Shown one piece after another: positions 44,529 to 53,519 of a stretch of DNA of 64,000 bases. The stretch is taken from NCBI GenBank assembly GCA_937944485.1, contig CALDYU010000005.1, positions 186,001-250,000 on the forward strand. The letters are read 5' to 3'. Both the position numbers and the translations under genes were made by a program. The DNA is from an uncultured Flavobacteriaceae bacterium (GTDB taxonomy: Bacteria; Bacteroidota; Bacteroidia; Flavobacteriales; Flavobacteriaceae). Positions within the stretch are counted from its first letter, which is position 1. Each line of letters starts with the position of its first letter. Under the pieces are notes generated by a model. It ran no database searches. It was not told the origin of the DNA and worked only from the letters and a program-made list of their open reading frames with translations.

Positions 44529-45095
44529 ATGGATTTTGATTTTGAAAATATGAACATCTGGTGCTGGTTGATTCCCCTTTTAACTGGATTAATTTGCGGA
44601 ATATTAGGCTACCTTATCGGAAAAGGATCAAGTACTACTGTAGATAATTCTGCTGATTTAAAACTTTGGAAAGATAAAAATGCCAAGCTACAAGCAGATC
44701 TTGATGCATGCAATAAAAAACTAACGGTTGCTGGCACAGCTGCCGCTGCTAGTACTGTTGCCGCAGCAAGTTCTTTAACTGCTAGTGCTGATCTTCCTTT
44801 TAATGCCGCTGCTGCAAAAGCTGCATTTGGTAAAACTATCAAACAAGATGATCTTAAAATTGTTGAGGGTATCGGCCCGAAAATTTCAGGAATGTTTAAT
44901 GATGCTGGTATTAAAACTTGGAAAGCGCTTTCTGAAGCTTCAGTAGCTAAATGCCAAGAAGTTCTTGACGGTGGCGGTGATCGTTATAAAATACACAACC
45001 CAGGTTCATGGCCGTTACAAGCTAAAATGGCCTATGAAGGAAAATGGGCAGAACTCGTGAAATGGCAAGATGAACATGATCACGGTAAACTATAA
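44529..45095 (+). CDS. TM-anchored helix-hairpin-helix protein
   Basis: 188 residues. One TM segment (about 10-31) ends in GYLIGKGSS. A short coiled coil (KDKNAKLQADLDACNKKL) and a long Ala/Ser-rich linker (about 68-100) lead to a C-terminal helix-hairpin-helix-like domain. Its core is LKIVEGIGPKISGMFNDAGI, followed by WKALSEASVAKCQEVLDGGG and a conserved WPLQAKMAYEGKW. HhH domains often bind DNA, but a membrane-anchored, possibly periplasmic version may bind another ligand. It is 25 bp after the OmpA-domain gene and ends at a perfect terminator. Confidence 0.75.
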   Translation: MDFDFENMNIWCWLIPLLTGLICGILGYLIGKGSSTTVDNSADLKLWKDKNAKLQADLDACNKKLTVAGTAAAASTVAAASSLTASADLPFNAAAAKAAFGKTIKQDDLKIVEGIGPKISGMFNDAGIKTWKALSEASVAKCQEVLDGGGDRYKIHNPGSWPLQAKMAYEGKWAELVKWQDEHDHGKL

Positions 45096-45115
45096 TACCT
45101 TATCGATGTAATACT

Positions 45116-45143
45116 AAAAAGGTTCGCAATTGCGAACCTTTTT
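45116..45143. terminator. Bidirectional rho-independent terminator
   Basis: AAAAAGGTTCGCAA (45116-45129) is directly followed by its reverse complement (45130-45143), giving a hairpin with a minimal AATT loop and A/T tracts on both sides. It lies between the convergent HhH and desaturase genes. Confidence 0.92.
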
Positions 45144-45152
45144 TATTAAATA

Positions 45153-46148
45153 TTAAACCATTCCATTGGCTTCAACCCATTTGAAGCGATATTGATCTTC
45201 CGGGAATTGCATGCGTTCTGAAATACGCAGCAATCTTGCTGGCAATTTCATTAAGTAATCTCGAGCCTTTTCAGCTTCATCGGTCAGGCCTCGAATAGTA
45301 TCTATTTCCCAATAGGCATTCAATTTTTCAAGAATATCGATATAATCTTGAGCTGTATAAACTCCTAAGCGTTGCGCACAATTAGAAAAGTTCTCAAAAG
45401 CCGTACCAATACTTCCTCCTGATTCTCTTAAAAAATGAGCAGGCATCACAATTTTTTTCTTCATCATATCAGTGAAAGCCAACATCATACCCGAAGGGTC
45501 TTCGCCAAAAATTGTTTTAACAAATTCTCTATAAGCCAAATGATGTCGCATCTCGTCACCCGCAATTATCGTACACATTTTTCCCAGTAGGGCATTCCCT
45601 TTTTTCTTAGCCATTTGTCCAACACGTTTGTGAGAAATATTAGTGGCTAATTCTTGAAAACTAGTATATACAAAATTCTTATACGGATCTCTATCAGTAC
45701 CGATGTCAAATCCATCAGAGATTAAATGTTGTGTAGTAATTTCAACTTCACGCATATTCACTCTTCCTGAAAGATAGAGATACTTATTCAAAACATCACC
45801 ATGACGATTTTCTTCCCCCGTCCAATGACGTACCCACTTTGACCATCCATTTTGCTTTCCGTCATGTTGATTAATTCCTTCTACATCCATCAACCAAGAT
45901 TCATAGGTGGGCAAGGCTTCTTCCGTAATCGTATCAGCAACCATGGTTACCCAAAAATCATAGCCTAATTCTTGAGATTCTCCTCTCAAATTTTTTACTT
46001 CTTCTAAAAAATTATCGCCCTGAGAATCAGGCAAAAAATCTGTTGGTTGCCAAATTTTTTCAATTGGAATTAGAAACGCGTCTATAAACCCTTCCACTTT
46101 ATGTTCAATGGCTTGCATAACTTCTAGCCGAATGTTCTTTTTGATCAT
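45153..46148 (-). CDS. Acyl-ACP desaturase
   Basis: 331-residue soluble diiron desaturase that places a cis double bond in an acyl-ACP chain, adjusting membrane fluidity. Diiron ligands are readable in EENRHG (112-117) and DEMRHH (198-203), with the earlier Glu in TEEALPTYESW. The length is close to that of bacterial stearoyl-ACP-desaturase homologues. Monocistronic, with its own terminator. Confidence 0.93.
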   Translation of the reverse strand: MIKKNIRLEVMQAIEHKVEGFIDAFLIPIEKIWQPTDFLPDSQGDNFLEEVKNLRGESQELGYDFWVTMVADTITEEALPTYESWLMDVEGINQHDGKQNGWSKWVRHWTGEENRHGDVLNKYLYLSGRVNMREVEITTQHLISDGFDIGTDRDPYKNFVYTSFQELATNISHKRVGQMAKKKGNALLGKMCTIIAGDEMRHHLAYREFVKTIFGEDPSGMMLAFTDMMKKKIVMPAHFLRESGGSIGTAFENFSNCAQRLGVYTAQDYIDILEKLNAYWEIDTIRGLTDEAEKARDYLMKLPARLLRISERMQFPEDQYRFKWVEANGMV

Positions 46149-46207
46149 ACTAAAATTTTTGCTAAGGTCGTAAATAATCTAAGTCTTTTCACTGAACAAT
46201 GAATCTT

Positions 46208-46945
46208 TTAATTTCTTCCTTGTTCATTGGGGTATAATGTGTATACCGAATCGCTTTGCCAAAACTCTTTTGTATCAATGTCTATGATTGAAAGCGGCCC
46301 TTTAAATGCTGCCCCAGTGTCTATATTCCATACATTTGAAGCGTTTGTCGGAATAACGGCATCTTCGATTTTCGAAATTGGGGTATGCCCAATATAAATT
46401 TCTTTATAGTGCAAAAGACGTTTTGGATAGTCTATATCTTTAGGTGTCAGGTTCGGGTTTAACGCTTTTGCAAGTTCCCAAAGGGTTCTATCCCAATAGA
46501 AAGTCTTAGAAAAGTACTCGAATTTTACCCCATTCTGATTCGTAAACCCTGCATGCAGAAAAAGTCTATTTTGAACATCTAAGTAATAATCTCTTAGTTG
46601 TTCAAAGAAACACATGTGTTCTCTTTTGGTTGAGGCATTTGCTTTTTTATAAGAGTCAATTGTTGCCGCACCGCCATGTTGATACCAGATAGGGTTATCC
46701 TTTTTTTCTAATAACCAGTCATAACAAAGTTCATCATGATTACCTCGTATAAATATACACTCTTGCTTTTTTTTTAAGGATATAAGAAAATCTATCGTCT
46801 CGATAGCCGTACTCCATCCGTCTACATAATCTCCTAAAAAAATCAAGGTGTCTTGTGGAGTGACTTTGGCTCTTTCAAGCACTTGTACTAATGCCTTTAC
46901 ACCAGAATGAATATCGCCAATTACAAGCGTTCTTTTTAAGGTCAT
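46208..46945 (-). CDS. PPP-type metallophosphoesterase
   Basis: 245 residues from the ATG at 46945; the open frame extends upstream but the extra residues are not family-like. The motifs of calcineurin-like phosphatases are complete: VIGDIHSG, LGDYVDGWS, IRGNHDEL, and later HAGF and IGHTPIS. It probably acts on phosphoprotein or nucleotide substrates. Its ATG overlaps the TGA of the zinc-ribbon gene (ATGA), so translation is coupled. Confidence 0.9.
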   Translation of the reverse strand: MTLKRTLVIGDIHSGVKALVQVLERAKVTPQDTLIFLGDYVDGWSTAIETIDFLISLKKKQECIFIRGNHDELCYDWLLEKKDNPIWYQHGGAATIDSYKKANASTKREHMCFFEQLRDYYLDVQNRLFLHAGFTNQNGVKFEYFSKTFYWDRTLWELAKALNPNLTPKDIDYPKRLLHYKEIYIGHTPISKIEDAVIPTNASNVWNIDTGAAFKGPLSIIDIDTKEFWQSDSVYTLYPNEQGRN

Positions 46946-48030
46946 TGCGCGAAAATCGTTATTAAAACAATTACCAATATTATAAACGTAACAAGAAAAA
47001 ATATTTTCCAAAAAGAGTACGGTCGTGTACCGCTTAAAGTACCCGTCTGTCCATTAATGTAAAAATGAAATTCTTTCCCATTAAAGCGATACGAACTTAT
47101 GTAAACTGGCAGTAAAATATGCTTAAAGGTTTCGTCTGAGAGTTTTATGTCGGCATGACTAATGCGTTGGGTGTCTCCTCCAATATCACCTCTTATCCAG
47201 CTATGAGCGATCTGTTTTGCTTCCTGAAATGATTGATGATGGCCTTCTTTGAGCGAAACCGTATATTTTTCTGTAACGAAACCAGATAAGTATTTTGAGT
47301 TGAAGCTTACCAGTTCTTTAGTATTCCAGAAGGCTACTTTCGCGGGAATATCCCTTCTTTTTTTCTGAGAAGCATTGATTAATATGTCATCAACAAAACC
47401 CTTTACTGAACCAGATGCAGGTGACCATCTTGTTTTACGAACTTGTTGCGTTTGTACACCGTTTTTAGTGCGTATTCGTCTAGTTTCATAATAATAATCT
47501 CCTCGTTGTCCTTGATAAGCAGCAAACAAATTAGCGTCAAAGGTCCAATGAGGAACATACAAACCATGTAACCCTTCTGGATCTAATGCTGCACGTTTTA
47601 ATTTATTAGGGGCAAACCATAATGAATTAACCCATTTTTTAAAAATACTTCTTGCCGCTTTTGTGTCTAATTGAAAAGGAACTAAGGCTCCTGGAAGAAT
47701 CCAACCTTCTTTTTCAATATCTTCTCGAATTAAAGGTTCTCCACAATACACACAACTTAAAGATTTGTAACTCTCTTCAACATGTTGATTAGCTCCACAA
47801 TGTTTACAATTAAGCAAATCAATGGTATCAGTATATGCATTTTCTCCAACAACCTTTAAATAATGCTGCAATTCAAGTTCTTCAAAACTACTTTTGGTTT
47901 GCTCAATAAATTCCTCATACCCACAATACTCACATTTCAATTGATGTGAGCCCGGTTTAAACTTTAGTTCTGCCCCACAATTAGCACAGTCCTTTTTTTG
48001 CTCGGAATTTAGCGTTTCTTCTTGTTGCAT
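46942..48030 (-). CDS. Zinc-ribbon membrane protein, SPFH partner
   Basis: 362 residues from the ATG at 48030. The open frame reaches 48078, but those 16 codons (MEGLGEDFSTQFHPNK) come from repeat DNA. Four CxxC pairs (CANCG, CEYCG, CKHCG, CVYCG) in the first ~90 residues form zinc ribbons. A large beta-rich middle region (HWTFDANLFAAYQGQRGDYY) follows, and a C-terminal TM segment (about 340-360) ends the protein. In other bacteria proteins of this kind are encoded beside SPFH proteins, as here (48107-49243). The role is unknown; it may deliver a cargo or act in membrane repair. Confidence 0.8.
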   Translation of the reverse strand: MQQEETLNSEQKKDCANCGAELKFKPGSHQLKCEYCGYEEFIEQTKSSFEELELQHYLKVVGENAYTDTIDLLNCKHCGANQHVEESYKSLSCVYCGEPLIREDIEKEGWILPGALVPFQLDTKAARSIFKKWVNSLWFAPNKLKRAALDPEGLHGLYVPHWTFDANLFAAYQGQRGDYYYETRRIRTKNGVQTQQVRKTRWSPASGSVKGFVDDILINASQKKRRDIPAKVAFWNTKELVSFNSKYLSGFVTEKYTVSLKEGHHQSFQEAKQIAHSWIRGDIGGDTQRISHADIKLSDETFKHILLPVYISSYRFNGKEFHFYINGQTGTLSGTRPYSFWKIFFLVTFIILVIVLITIFAQ

Positions 48031-48051
48031 TTTATTAGGATGGAATTGGGT

Positions 48052-48090
48052 TGAGAAGTCCTCCCCTAGCCCCTCCATAGAAGGGAAATA
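48052..48090. repeat. Intergenic repeat string, copy D
   Basis: The spacer between the SPFH and zinc-ribbon genes contains TCCTCCCCTAGCCCCTCC followed by ATAGAAGGGAAATAG, with the C-run/G-run composition of the other repeat strings in the window. It is a truncated or diverged member of that family by inspection only. It adds 16 in-frame codons before the zinc-ribbon start. Confidence 0.45.
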
Positions 48091-48106
48091 GCTCTATGTT
48101 TTTTAA

Positions 48107-49243
48107 TTATGCTGTTGGTAATGGTGGCGGTGTGCTTCCTCCCAAAAATGATTTAAGCTCTTCTATATCCTTTAAAGAGGCCCAGTTCTGCATGCCTTGC
48201 TTCCAAATTAAAGAGTCTTTATTGATGGTTCTATTAGCAAATAGTTCTTTCAATTTATCTAACGAAACAGGACCCATTTGCTGCCCATTAACTGCATAAT
48301 GATAACCTACTTGCGCTGGTATCGGCGGTGGCGCGACAGAACCTTGTGGTTGCGCTCCAAAGCCTTGTTGCGCAGCTTGCGGATTCATCAATCCACCCAT
48401 TTGTTGCGCTAATACAAAGCCCATTCCCATGCCCATGCCTGCGCCTGCTGTACCGCCTTCGTTTTTGGCAGCAGCTTCCATCGCTTTGGCTGCCTTAAAC
48501 TGAGCGAGTTTAGTCATATCTAATTTGTCTAAACGGCTATACTCGAAAATCTCCTTCTTTAGCTCTTCAGGCATGGATACATTTTCGATATAAAATTTTT
48601 CCAATTCAATACCCACGCGACCAAATTCTGGTTGCATAACCTCTTGGCATGTTTCTGATAACTCTGAAGTATTTGCCGCATACAATTCTATCGGCAAATT
48701 TGCCTCTCCCACCGTATCAGTGAAGCGCGTTACAATTAAACTTTTAAGGTGTTCGTTGACCTCATAATTCGTAAAATTGCCATCGGTACCCACTACATCA
48801 ACAACAAATTTACCAGGATCATTAATTCTAAAACTATAAGTCCCGAAAGCTCTAATTTCTACTAGACCAAAGCGCTCATCACTCAACATGAATGGGTTTT
48901 TAGTTCCCCATTTTTCATCAGTAAATAATCGCGTATTTACAAAATAGACCTCAGCTTTAAAGGGGCTGTCGAAGCCATATTTCCAACCTTTAAGAGTGGT
49001 TAAAATCGGCAGGTTCTGTGTGTTCAATTCGTAGGTGCCCGGTTCAAAAACATCAGCCAAACTACCTTCATTTATAAAAACAGCTACTTGTCCTTCACGT
49101 ACAATTAGTTTTGCATTATTCTTTATTTCATTCTGGTATCGCTCAAAACGATGAACTATAGTTTCATTTGAATTATCTAGCCACTCAACTATATCAATAA
49201 ATTCATGACTAAGTTTCTTTTTAATTTCATCAAATATGCCCAT
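48107..49243 (-). CDS. SPFH-domain protein with C-terminal GYF_2-like domain
   Basis: 378 residues from the ATG at 49243. It opens MGIFDEIKKKLSHEFIDIVE, then a SPFH (prohibitin/flotillin-like) domain with LIVREGQVAVFINEGSLADV and GTYELNT, a helical region rich in Ala and Glu, a Gly/Met/Gln-rich hinge (GGTAGAGMGMGMGF), and a C-terminal GYF_2-like motif (YHYAVNGQQMGPVSLDKLKE, then IWKQGMQNWA). As I recall, homologues are sometimes labelled virion core protein or YdjI. SPFH proteins organise membrane microdomains. The start was placed by the family N-terminus; the open frame extends 40 codons further. Confidence 0.88.
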   Translation of the reverse strand: MGIFDEIKKKLSHEFIDIVEWLDNSNETIVHRFERYQNEIKNNAKLIVREGQVAVFINEGSLADVFEPGTYELNTQNLPILTTLKGWKYGFDSPFKAEVYFVNTRLFTDEKWGTKNPFMLSDERFGLVEIRAFGTYSFRINDPGKFVVDVVGTDGNFTNYEVNEHLKSLIVTRFTDTVGEANLPIELYAANTSELSETCQEVMQPEFGRVGIELEKFYIENVSMPEELKKEIFEYSRLDKLDMTKLAQFKAAKAMEAAAKNEGGTAGAGMGMGMGFVLAQQMGGLMNPQAAQQGFGAQPQGSVAPPPIPAQVGYHYAVNGQQMGPVSLDKLKELFANRTINKDSLIWKQGMQNWASLKDIEELKSFLGGSTPPPLPTA

Positions 49244-49409
49244 TACATCTGTGTTTATTAAGTTTTTCAAAAGATAAGAATTTCTCGGTACCGTGCAAAA
49301 TGACTTGTTTAAATTCTTTTTTAAAAAAACTAAACTATAAATATTATTCTGAAAAGCAATCATTTATATAATCAGGGTCATTATATTGCCATCAAAATTC
49401 TACCCCTGT

Positions 49410-50357
49410 ATGAAAAGCGTTTATTGCATTGGAGAGCTATTAATTGATTTTGTCGCTGAAAATCAAGGAAGCGATTTATCTAAAGCCAAAGAATTCTCTA
49501 AAAAAGCGGGTGGTGCTCCTGCTAACGTGGCTTGTGCTATTGCAAAATTAGGAGGCGAAAGCAAGTTCATCGGCTGCCTTGGTAATGATCCTTTTGGAAA
49601 TTTTTTATTGCAGATTTTACAAGACAACAACGTTGATATTTCACTGGCGCAACGCTCTAAAACATTTACCACTTTAGCATTTGTTTCTATTGCCAACGAT
49701 GGGGAACGTGACTTCGTTTTTAGTAGAGGTGCAGATAAAGAATTAGAGTACGATCCTCAAGTGCGCAAAAATTTCAAAGAAAACGTTGTACATTTAGGTG
49801 CAGCAACCGCTTTGTTAGGAGGGCCGCTTGAAAAAGCTTATGGGCGTTATTTTTTTGATGCCCTAACAGAAAATTCATTTATCAGTTTTGATCCTAACTT
49901 TCGAAATGATCTTTGGAAGGACGAGGAAGATTTATTTATTAAAAAATGCCTTCCGTTTATCGAAAAATCTCATTTATGCAAATTTAGTTTAGAGGAAGCG
50001 CAACTATTGTCTGGCGAAAAAGAGCTTACCGCTGCTTGTAAAGTGTTGCATGATATTGGAGCTCAAATTATCACCATAACTCTTGGAGGTGACGGGACTT
50101 TTTTGAGTACTTCGTCTTTGAAAAAAACCATCCCCAGTATTACCGTAATTCCTGTAGATACTACTGGGGCTGGAGATGCTTTTATAGGCTGCCTGTTATA
50201 TCAAATTGCTGAATTATATAATCCGTTTCAAATTTTCGAAAACGAAACATTACTCGAAGATATGGTTAAAAAGGCAAATATTGCCGGAGCAATTACAACT
50301 ACAAATTTTGGTGCAATTACTTCTTTGCCAAATAAAGAGCAAGTATTTCATTCTTAG
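49410..50357 (+). CDS. PfkB-family sugar kinase, fructokinase-like
   Basis: 315 residues from the ATG at 49410 (an in-frame TTG at 49386 adds 8). PfkB fold: the N-terminal signature CIGELLIDFVAEN, the GGAPANVACAIAKLGG motif, and the C-terminal DTTGAGDAFIGC anion hole and catalytic Asp. GAPANVA and the length suggest a fructokinase, but other sugar substrates are possible. Its stop overlaps the end of the convergent AlbA_2 gene by 4 bp. Confidence 0.87.
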   Translation: MKSVYCIGELLIDFVAENQGSDLSKAKEFSKKAGGAPANVACAIAKLGGESKFIGCLGNDPFGNFLLQILQDNNVDISLAQRSKTFTTLAFVSIANDGERDFVFSRGADKELEYDPQVRKNFKENVVHLGAATALLGGPLEKAYGRYFFDALTENSFISFDPNFRNDLWKDEEDLFIKKCLPFIEKSHLCKFSLEEAQLLSGEKELTAACKVLHDIGAQIITITLGGDGTFLSTSSLKKTIPSITVIPVDTTGAGDAFIGCLLYQIAELYNPFQIFENETLLEDMVKKANIAGAITTTNFGAITSLPNKEQVFHS

Positions 50358-51490
50358 TTATACTCTACTTTACGTAATATGCGTAAGGATTCTTTCAAGG
50401 CTAAATATACTTCTGGATTCGATTTTTTAACTAACAAACGAGCGTCTTCCATTTTAGCTTTCGCCTCTTCAAAACCATTCAAATAACAAATCAAATATGT
50501 ATCTGCTATAGTTTTTAAATCATTTTTTTCTGCCTGTTTCAACGGAATATTTTTTCGGACTTTATCTAATAAAGAATTATTAGCGTTTAAAATATGTCGT
50601 AGGGTAATTTTGTCATATTCGGGTCGCTCAAAAATTAGTTCACTCTGTAATTGATAGGTGCCATTATTTAAAAAAGTTATAATTATTTTTTCAAGAGGAA
50701 AATACTGTTGCTTTTTACCTAAGCCTAATTGCACATATTCTATTGTTGTAAAAGAGTGATCATCAAATGAAATGGTGACCTCATCTAAGGCCGAATAAAA
50801 CAGTTTTACTTGTTCGTTGATAAGTTCAATATCAACACGAGAATAATATGTTTGGTTTTTCACTTTTTTCACATTCCCCGCCCAGCAGACCACGAATTGT
50901 TCTTTAAATACCTTATAGTTGCTTTCCAAGTCTTTATGCCTATTATTGATAAAATCAATGACCCCATCAAGCGTAAGTTCAATATTATTTCTCGCGTGTA
51001 ATTCAATATTTGCAACGGCTTCAGAATTACTATTTATCAATTCTATATCGTAGGCTTTCGGCATACTAATGCTGCCTTCACGAAAAAAAACCATTCCCCC
51101 GTAATATTTCCATATGTTCTTTCGAAGGCTACAAACCTTCTTGCTTGATTTTATAGTAACCAAGCCAACAACCTTGCCTTCGGGAAGATTGGGAAACGGA
51201 ATATTTTCATATGAAATTAAGGGCGGATTGTCTAAATACGCGTTTACAAGATTCTGTATTTTGCTGTCGTCAAAAAAATCAACGCCAACAATTTTGTTGT
51301 CTTCATCTTCAACACCAATAACAATAAATGAATTGTTCGCAGGGTTACTGTTGGCAAGAGCACAAACATGTTTTAAAAATTTCGCTTTCCCTTCTTTCTG
51401 ACCTATCGCAATAAACCTTTTCTTATCATAAAAACTATTCTCGTCATTATGCGCGAGAAGGTTTTTAACTAAAAGACGTTTATTAATCAT
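50354..51490 (-). CDS. AlbA_2/Schlafen-like domain protein
   Basis: 378 residues from the ATG at 51490 (an ATG at 51511 adds seven). The N-terminal half carries the AlbA_2 (Schlafen-type, formerly AAA_4) pattern: FLKHVCALANSNPANNSFIV, broken as FLKHVCALANSNP and NNSFIVIGVED, then IVGVDFFDDSKIQNLV and VGLVTIKSSKK. The C-terminal half is unrecognised, rich in strand, with YYSRVDIELINEQVKLFYSA. AlbA_2 domains are nucleic-acid-associated and occur in regulators and defence-like proteins; a function here cannot be assigned. It overlaps the convergent PfkB gene by 4 bp. Confidence 0.75.
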   Translation of the reverse strand: MINKRLLVKNLLAHNDENSFYDKKRFIAIGQKEGKAKFLKHVCALANSNPANNSFIVIGVEDEDNKIVGVDFFDDSKIQNLVNAYLDNPPLISYENIPFPNLPEGKVVGLVTIKSSKKVCSLRKNIWKYYGGMVFFREGSISMPKAYDIELINSNSEAVANIELHARNNIELTLDGVIDFINNRHKDLESNYKVFKEQFVVCWAGNVKKVKNQTYYSRVDIELINEQVKLFYSALDEVTISFDDHSFTTIEYVQLGLGKKQQYFPLEKIIITFLNNGTYQLQSELIFERPEYDKITLRHILNANNSLLDKVRKNIPLKQAEKNDLKTIADTYLICYLNGFEEAKAKMEDARLLVKKSNPEVYLALKESLRILRKVEYN

Positions 51491-51577
51491 AAGTGCAAAA
51501 TACAAACTCAAATTTCAAACTCGAGTTATTCAGCGAGCGAGTATTACGCTAGCAAATTTATAATAATGCGTAGTTTT

Positions 51578-52330
51578 CTAATTTTTGTTGATAATGGTCG
51601 AAGATGCTTGTGCAGTTGGCATTACAACCAAATCTGCAATATTTACATGATAAGGTCTGGTGATCACAAAATGAATAATTTCAGCGATATCGTCTGGCTT
51701 TAAAGCTTGATAGCCTTGATAGACTGTTTTAGCTCTCGCTTCATCACCTTTAAATCGCACCTTACTAAACTCAGTTTCTACCAAACCAGGATTGACTGCT
51801 CCTACTCGAATTCCATGGGCATTTAAATCCATTCGCATGCCTTGATTTATGGCATCTACGGCATGTTTGCTAGCACAATAGACATTTCCTTTCGGATATA
51901 CTTCTTTTCCGGCAGTTGACCCAATATTAATAATATGTCCTTCTTTATTTGTTACCATCTTCGGAATTATAGCTTTCGACACGTACAATAACCCCTTAAC
52001 ATTGATATCGATCATGGCATCCCAATCTTCAATAAGACCCTCATCAATGGTGTCTAAGCCATGCGCGTTTCCTGCGTTATTAATAAGAATATTAATATTC
52101 GAAAAATCAGCTGGCAAAGAGTCAATCGCTTTTACAACGGCGTCTTTGGCTCTAACATCAAAATTTAAGGTGTGAACTTTGGTTTTTTGACCAAATGCTG
52201 ATTGAAGTTCATCAAGTCGATTTTGTCTTCTTCCACATAAAATCAAATGAATTCCATTATCAGCAAATAGTGCTGCAGTTGCTTTCCCAATTCCACTAGT
52301 GGCTCCTGTTATTAATGCTATTTTACTCAT
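51578..52330 (-). CDS. SDR oxidoreductase, YdfG-like
   Basis: 250 residues. Cofactor motif TGATSGIGKATA (about 8-19), NNAGNAHGLD, catalytic Ser in INIGSTAGKE, and YCASKHAVDAINQ for Tyr and Lys. The pattern matches NADP-dependent 3-hydroxy-acid/L-allo-threonine dehydrogenases of the YdfG group, which is why I name that group, but the substrate is not proven. It follows the aldo/keto reductase gene with a 14-bp gap, so the two are an operon. Confidence 0.9.
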   Translation of the reverse strand: MSKIALITGATSGIGKATAALFADNGIHLILCGRRQNRLDELQSAFGQKTKVHTLNFDVRAKDAVVKAIDSLPADFSNINILINNAGNAHGLDTIDEGLIEDWDAMIDINVKGLLYVSKAIIPKMVTNKEGHIINIGSTAGKEVYPKGNVYCASKHAVDAINQGMRMDLNAHGIRVGAVNPGLVETEFSKVRFKGDEARAKTVYQGYQALKPDDIAEIIHFVITRPYHVNIADLVVMPTAQASSTIINKN

Positions 52331-52344
52331 TTTGTCGTTTTAAT

Positions 52345-53223
52345 TTACGCCACCTCATTGCCCTTACTTGCTTCTAATAATTTAAACCAGTCTTGTAATT
52401 CAAGTTGAACTTGAAGGGAATCTATCGAAGATTTTAATCTTTCTTTTGATGTAGTACCTACCACTAGATGCACATTCGCTGGGTGTTTTAAAAGCCATGC
52501 CAATAATACCTGATCTTCTGAGACACCATACTTTGAGCAAAGGGGTTCAACAACTTTTCGAAGGCGTCTTGTTTGTTCAGAATCATCATTAAAGTACGAC
52601 CCTAAAGGACTCCATGACATCGCCAATCTGCCATGCGTTATACAATCAATAATTGAATTATCATACATTGCTTTATTCGCAGTTAACGAAAATTCTACCT
52701 GATTGCCTGAAACTGGAATTTTAGTTTCTAAGAATGCTATTTGCGTCGGACTAAAATTTGATACCCCAAATGCCTTTATTTTTCCTTGATCTAAAAGTTT
52801 TGTGATCGCATTAGCAATCACTTCAGGATTCATTAAAGGACTAGGACGATGCAATAAAAATAGATCAATAAAGTCAGTATTCAAGTTTTTAAGCGATTGT
52901 TCGGCTGACCAAATTATGTGTTCTTCAGAATAATCATAATGTTTAACACTGCTTGATCGGGCATCATCAATCATTTGAATACCACATTTTGTAATCAATT
53001 GTATCACATTGCGGTCTATCTTAGACGATTTTAAGGCCTTGCCAAATTCTGCTTCTGTTGAATATCCTCCATAAATATCGGCATGATCGAAAGTAGTAAC
53101 TCCCAATTGAACGGCATAATGCAGCCGCTCAATCATTTCATTTAGCGACAGCTTCTTGCCCCATTGCCCCCAAGTCATTGTGCCCGCTATTATTCTAGAA
53201 TACGACTTAAAATTTTCATACAT
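52345..53223 (-). CDS. Aldo/keto reductase, YdhF-like
   Basis: 292 residues of the AKR fold: IIAGTMTWGQWGKKLSLNEM, FDHADIYGGYSTEAEFGKAL (catalytic Asp and Tyr), LITKCGI, then a later IDLFLLHRPSPLMNPE and AFGVSNFSPTQIAFLE, ending PANVHLVVGTTSKER (cofactor pocket). It resembles the YdhF type; substrate unknown. It is the first gene of a two-gene unit with the SDR and is divergent from moxR across a 296-bp spacer with no other gene. Confidence 0.9.
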   Translation of the reverse strand: MYENFKSYSRIIAGTMTWGQWGKKLSLNEMIERLHYAVQLGVTTFDHADIYGGYSTEAEFGKALKSSKIDRNVIQLITKCGIQMIDDARSSSVKHYDYSEEHIIWSAEQSLKNLNTDFIDLFLLHRPSPLMNPEVIANAITKLLDQGKIKAFGVSNFSPTQIAFLETKIPVSGNQVEFSLTANKAMYDNSIIDCITHGRLAMSWSPLGSYFNDDSEQTRRLRKVVEPLCSKYGVSEDQVLLAWLLKHPANVHLVVGTTSKERLKSSIDSLQVQLELQDWFKLLEASKGNEVA

Positions 53224-53519
53224 GATTTGGTGAATTTAAAAAATTAAAATATCAATTGTATTCAGCACTCCTACAATTTATTGGCTACTTGTTTTTTTTC
53301 TATCTTTCGACTTTTATTTTAATTCTCTTACAAAAGAATTACTTACAACCGCAAATATGTGATTTATAATTCATATCCTACAAATACCTTAAAAACTTCA
53401 TAAAAATTCAGGTGTTTGACTATTTTTAACCAATCATTAACAGCGACTCATTGAATAAATTTTCAATTTGCAGCGCAGATAACTAAAAGACCAATCGATA
53501 CCAAAATATTTAAAATTAT

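Noticed and set aside
48031-48078. Sixteen extra N-terminal codons on the zinc-ribbon protein
   Set aside because: They lie in repeat-like DNA, and the ATG at 48030 gives a better family start.
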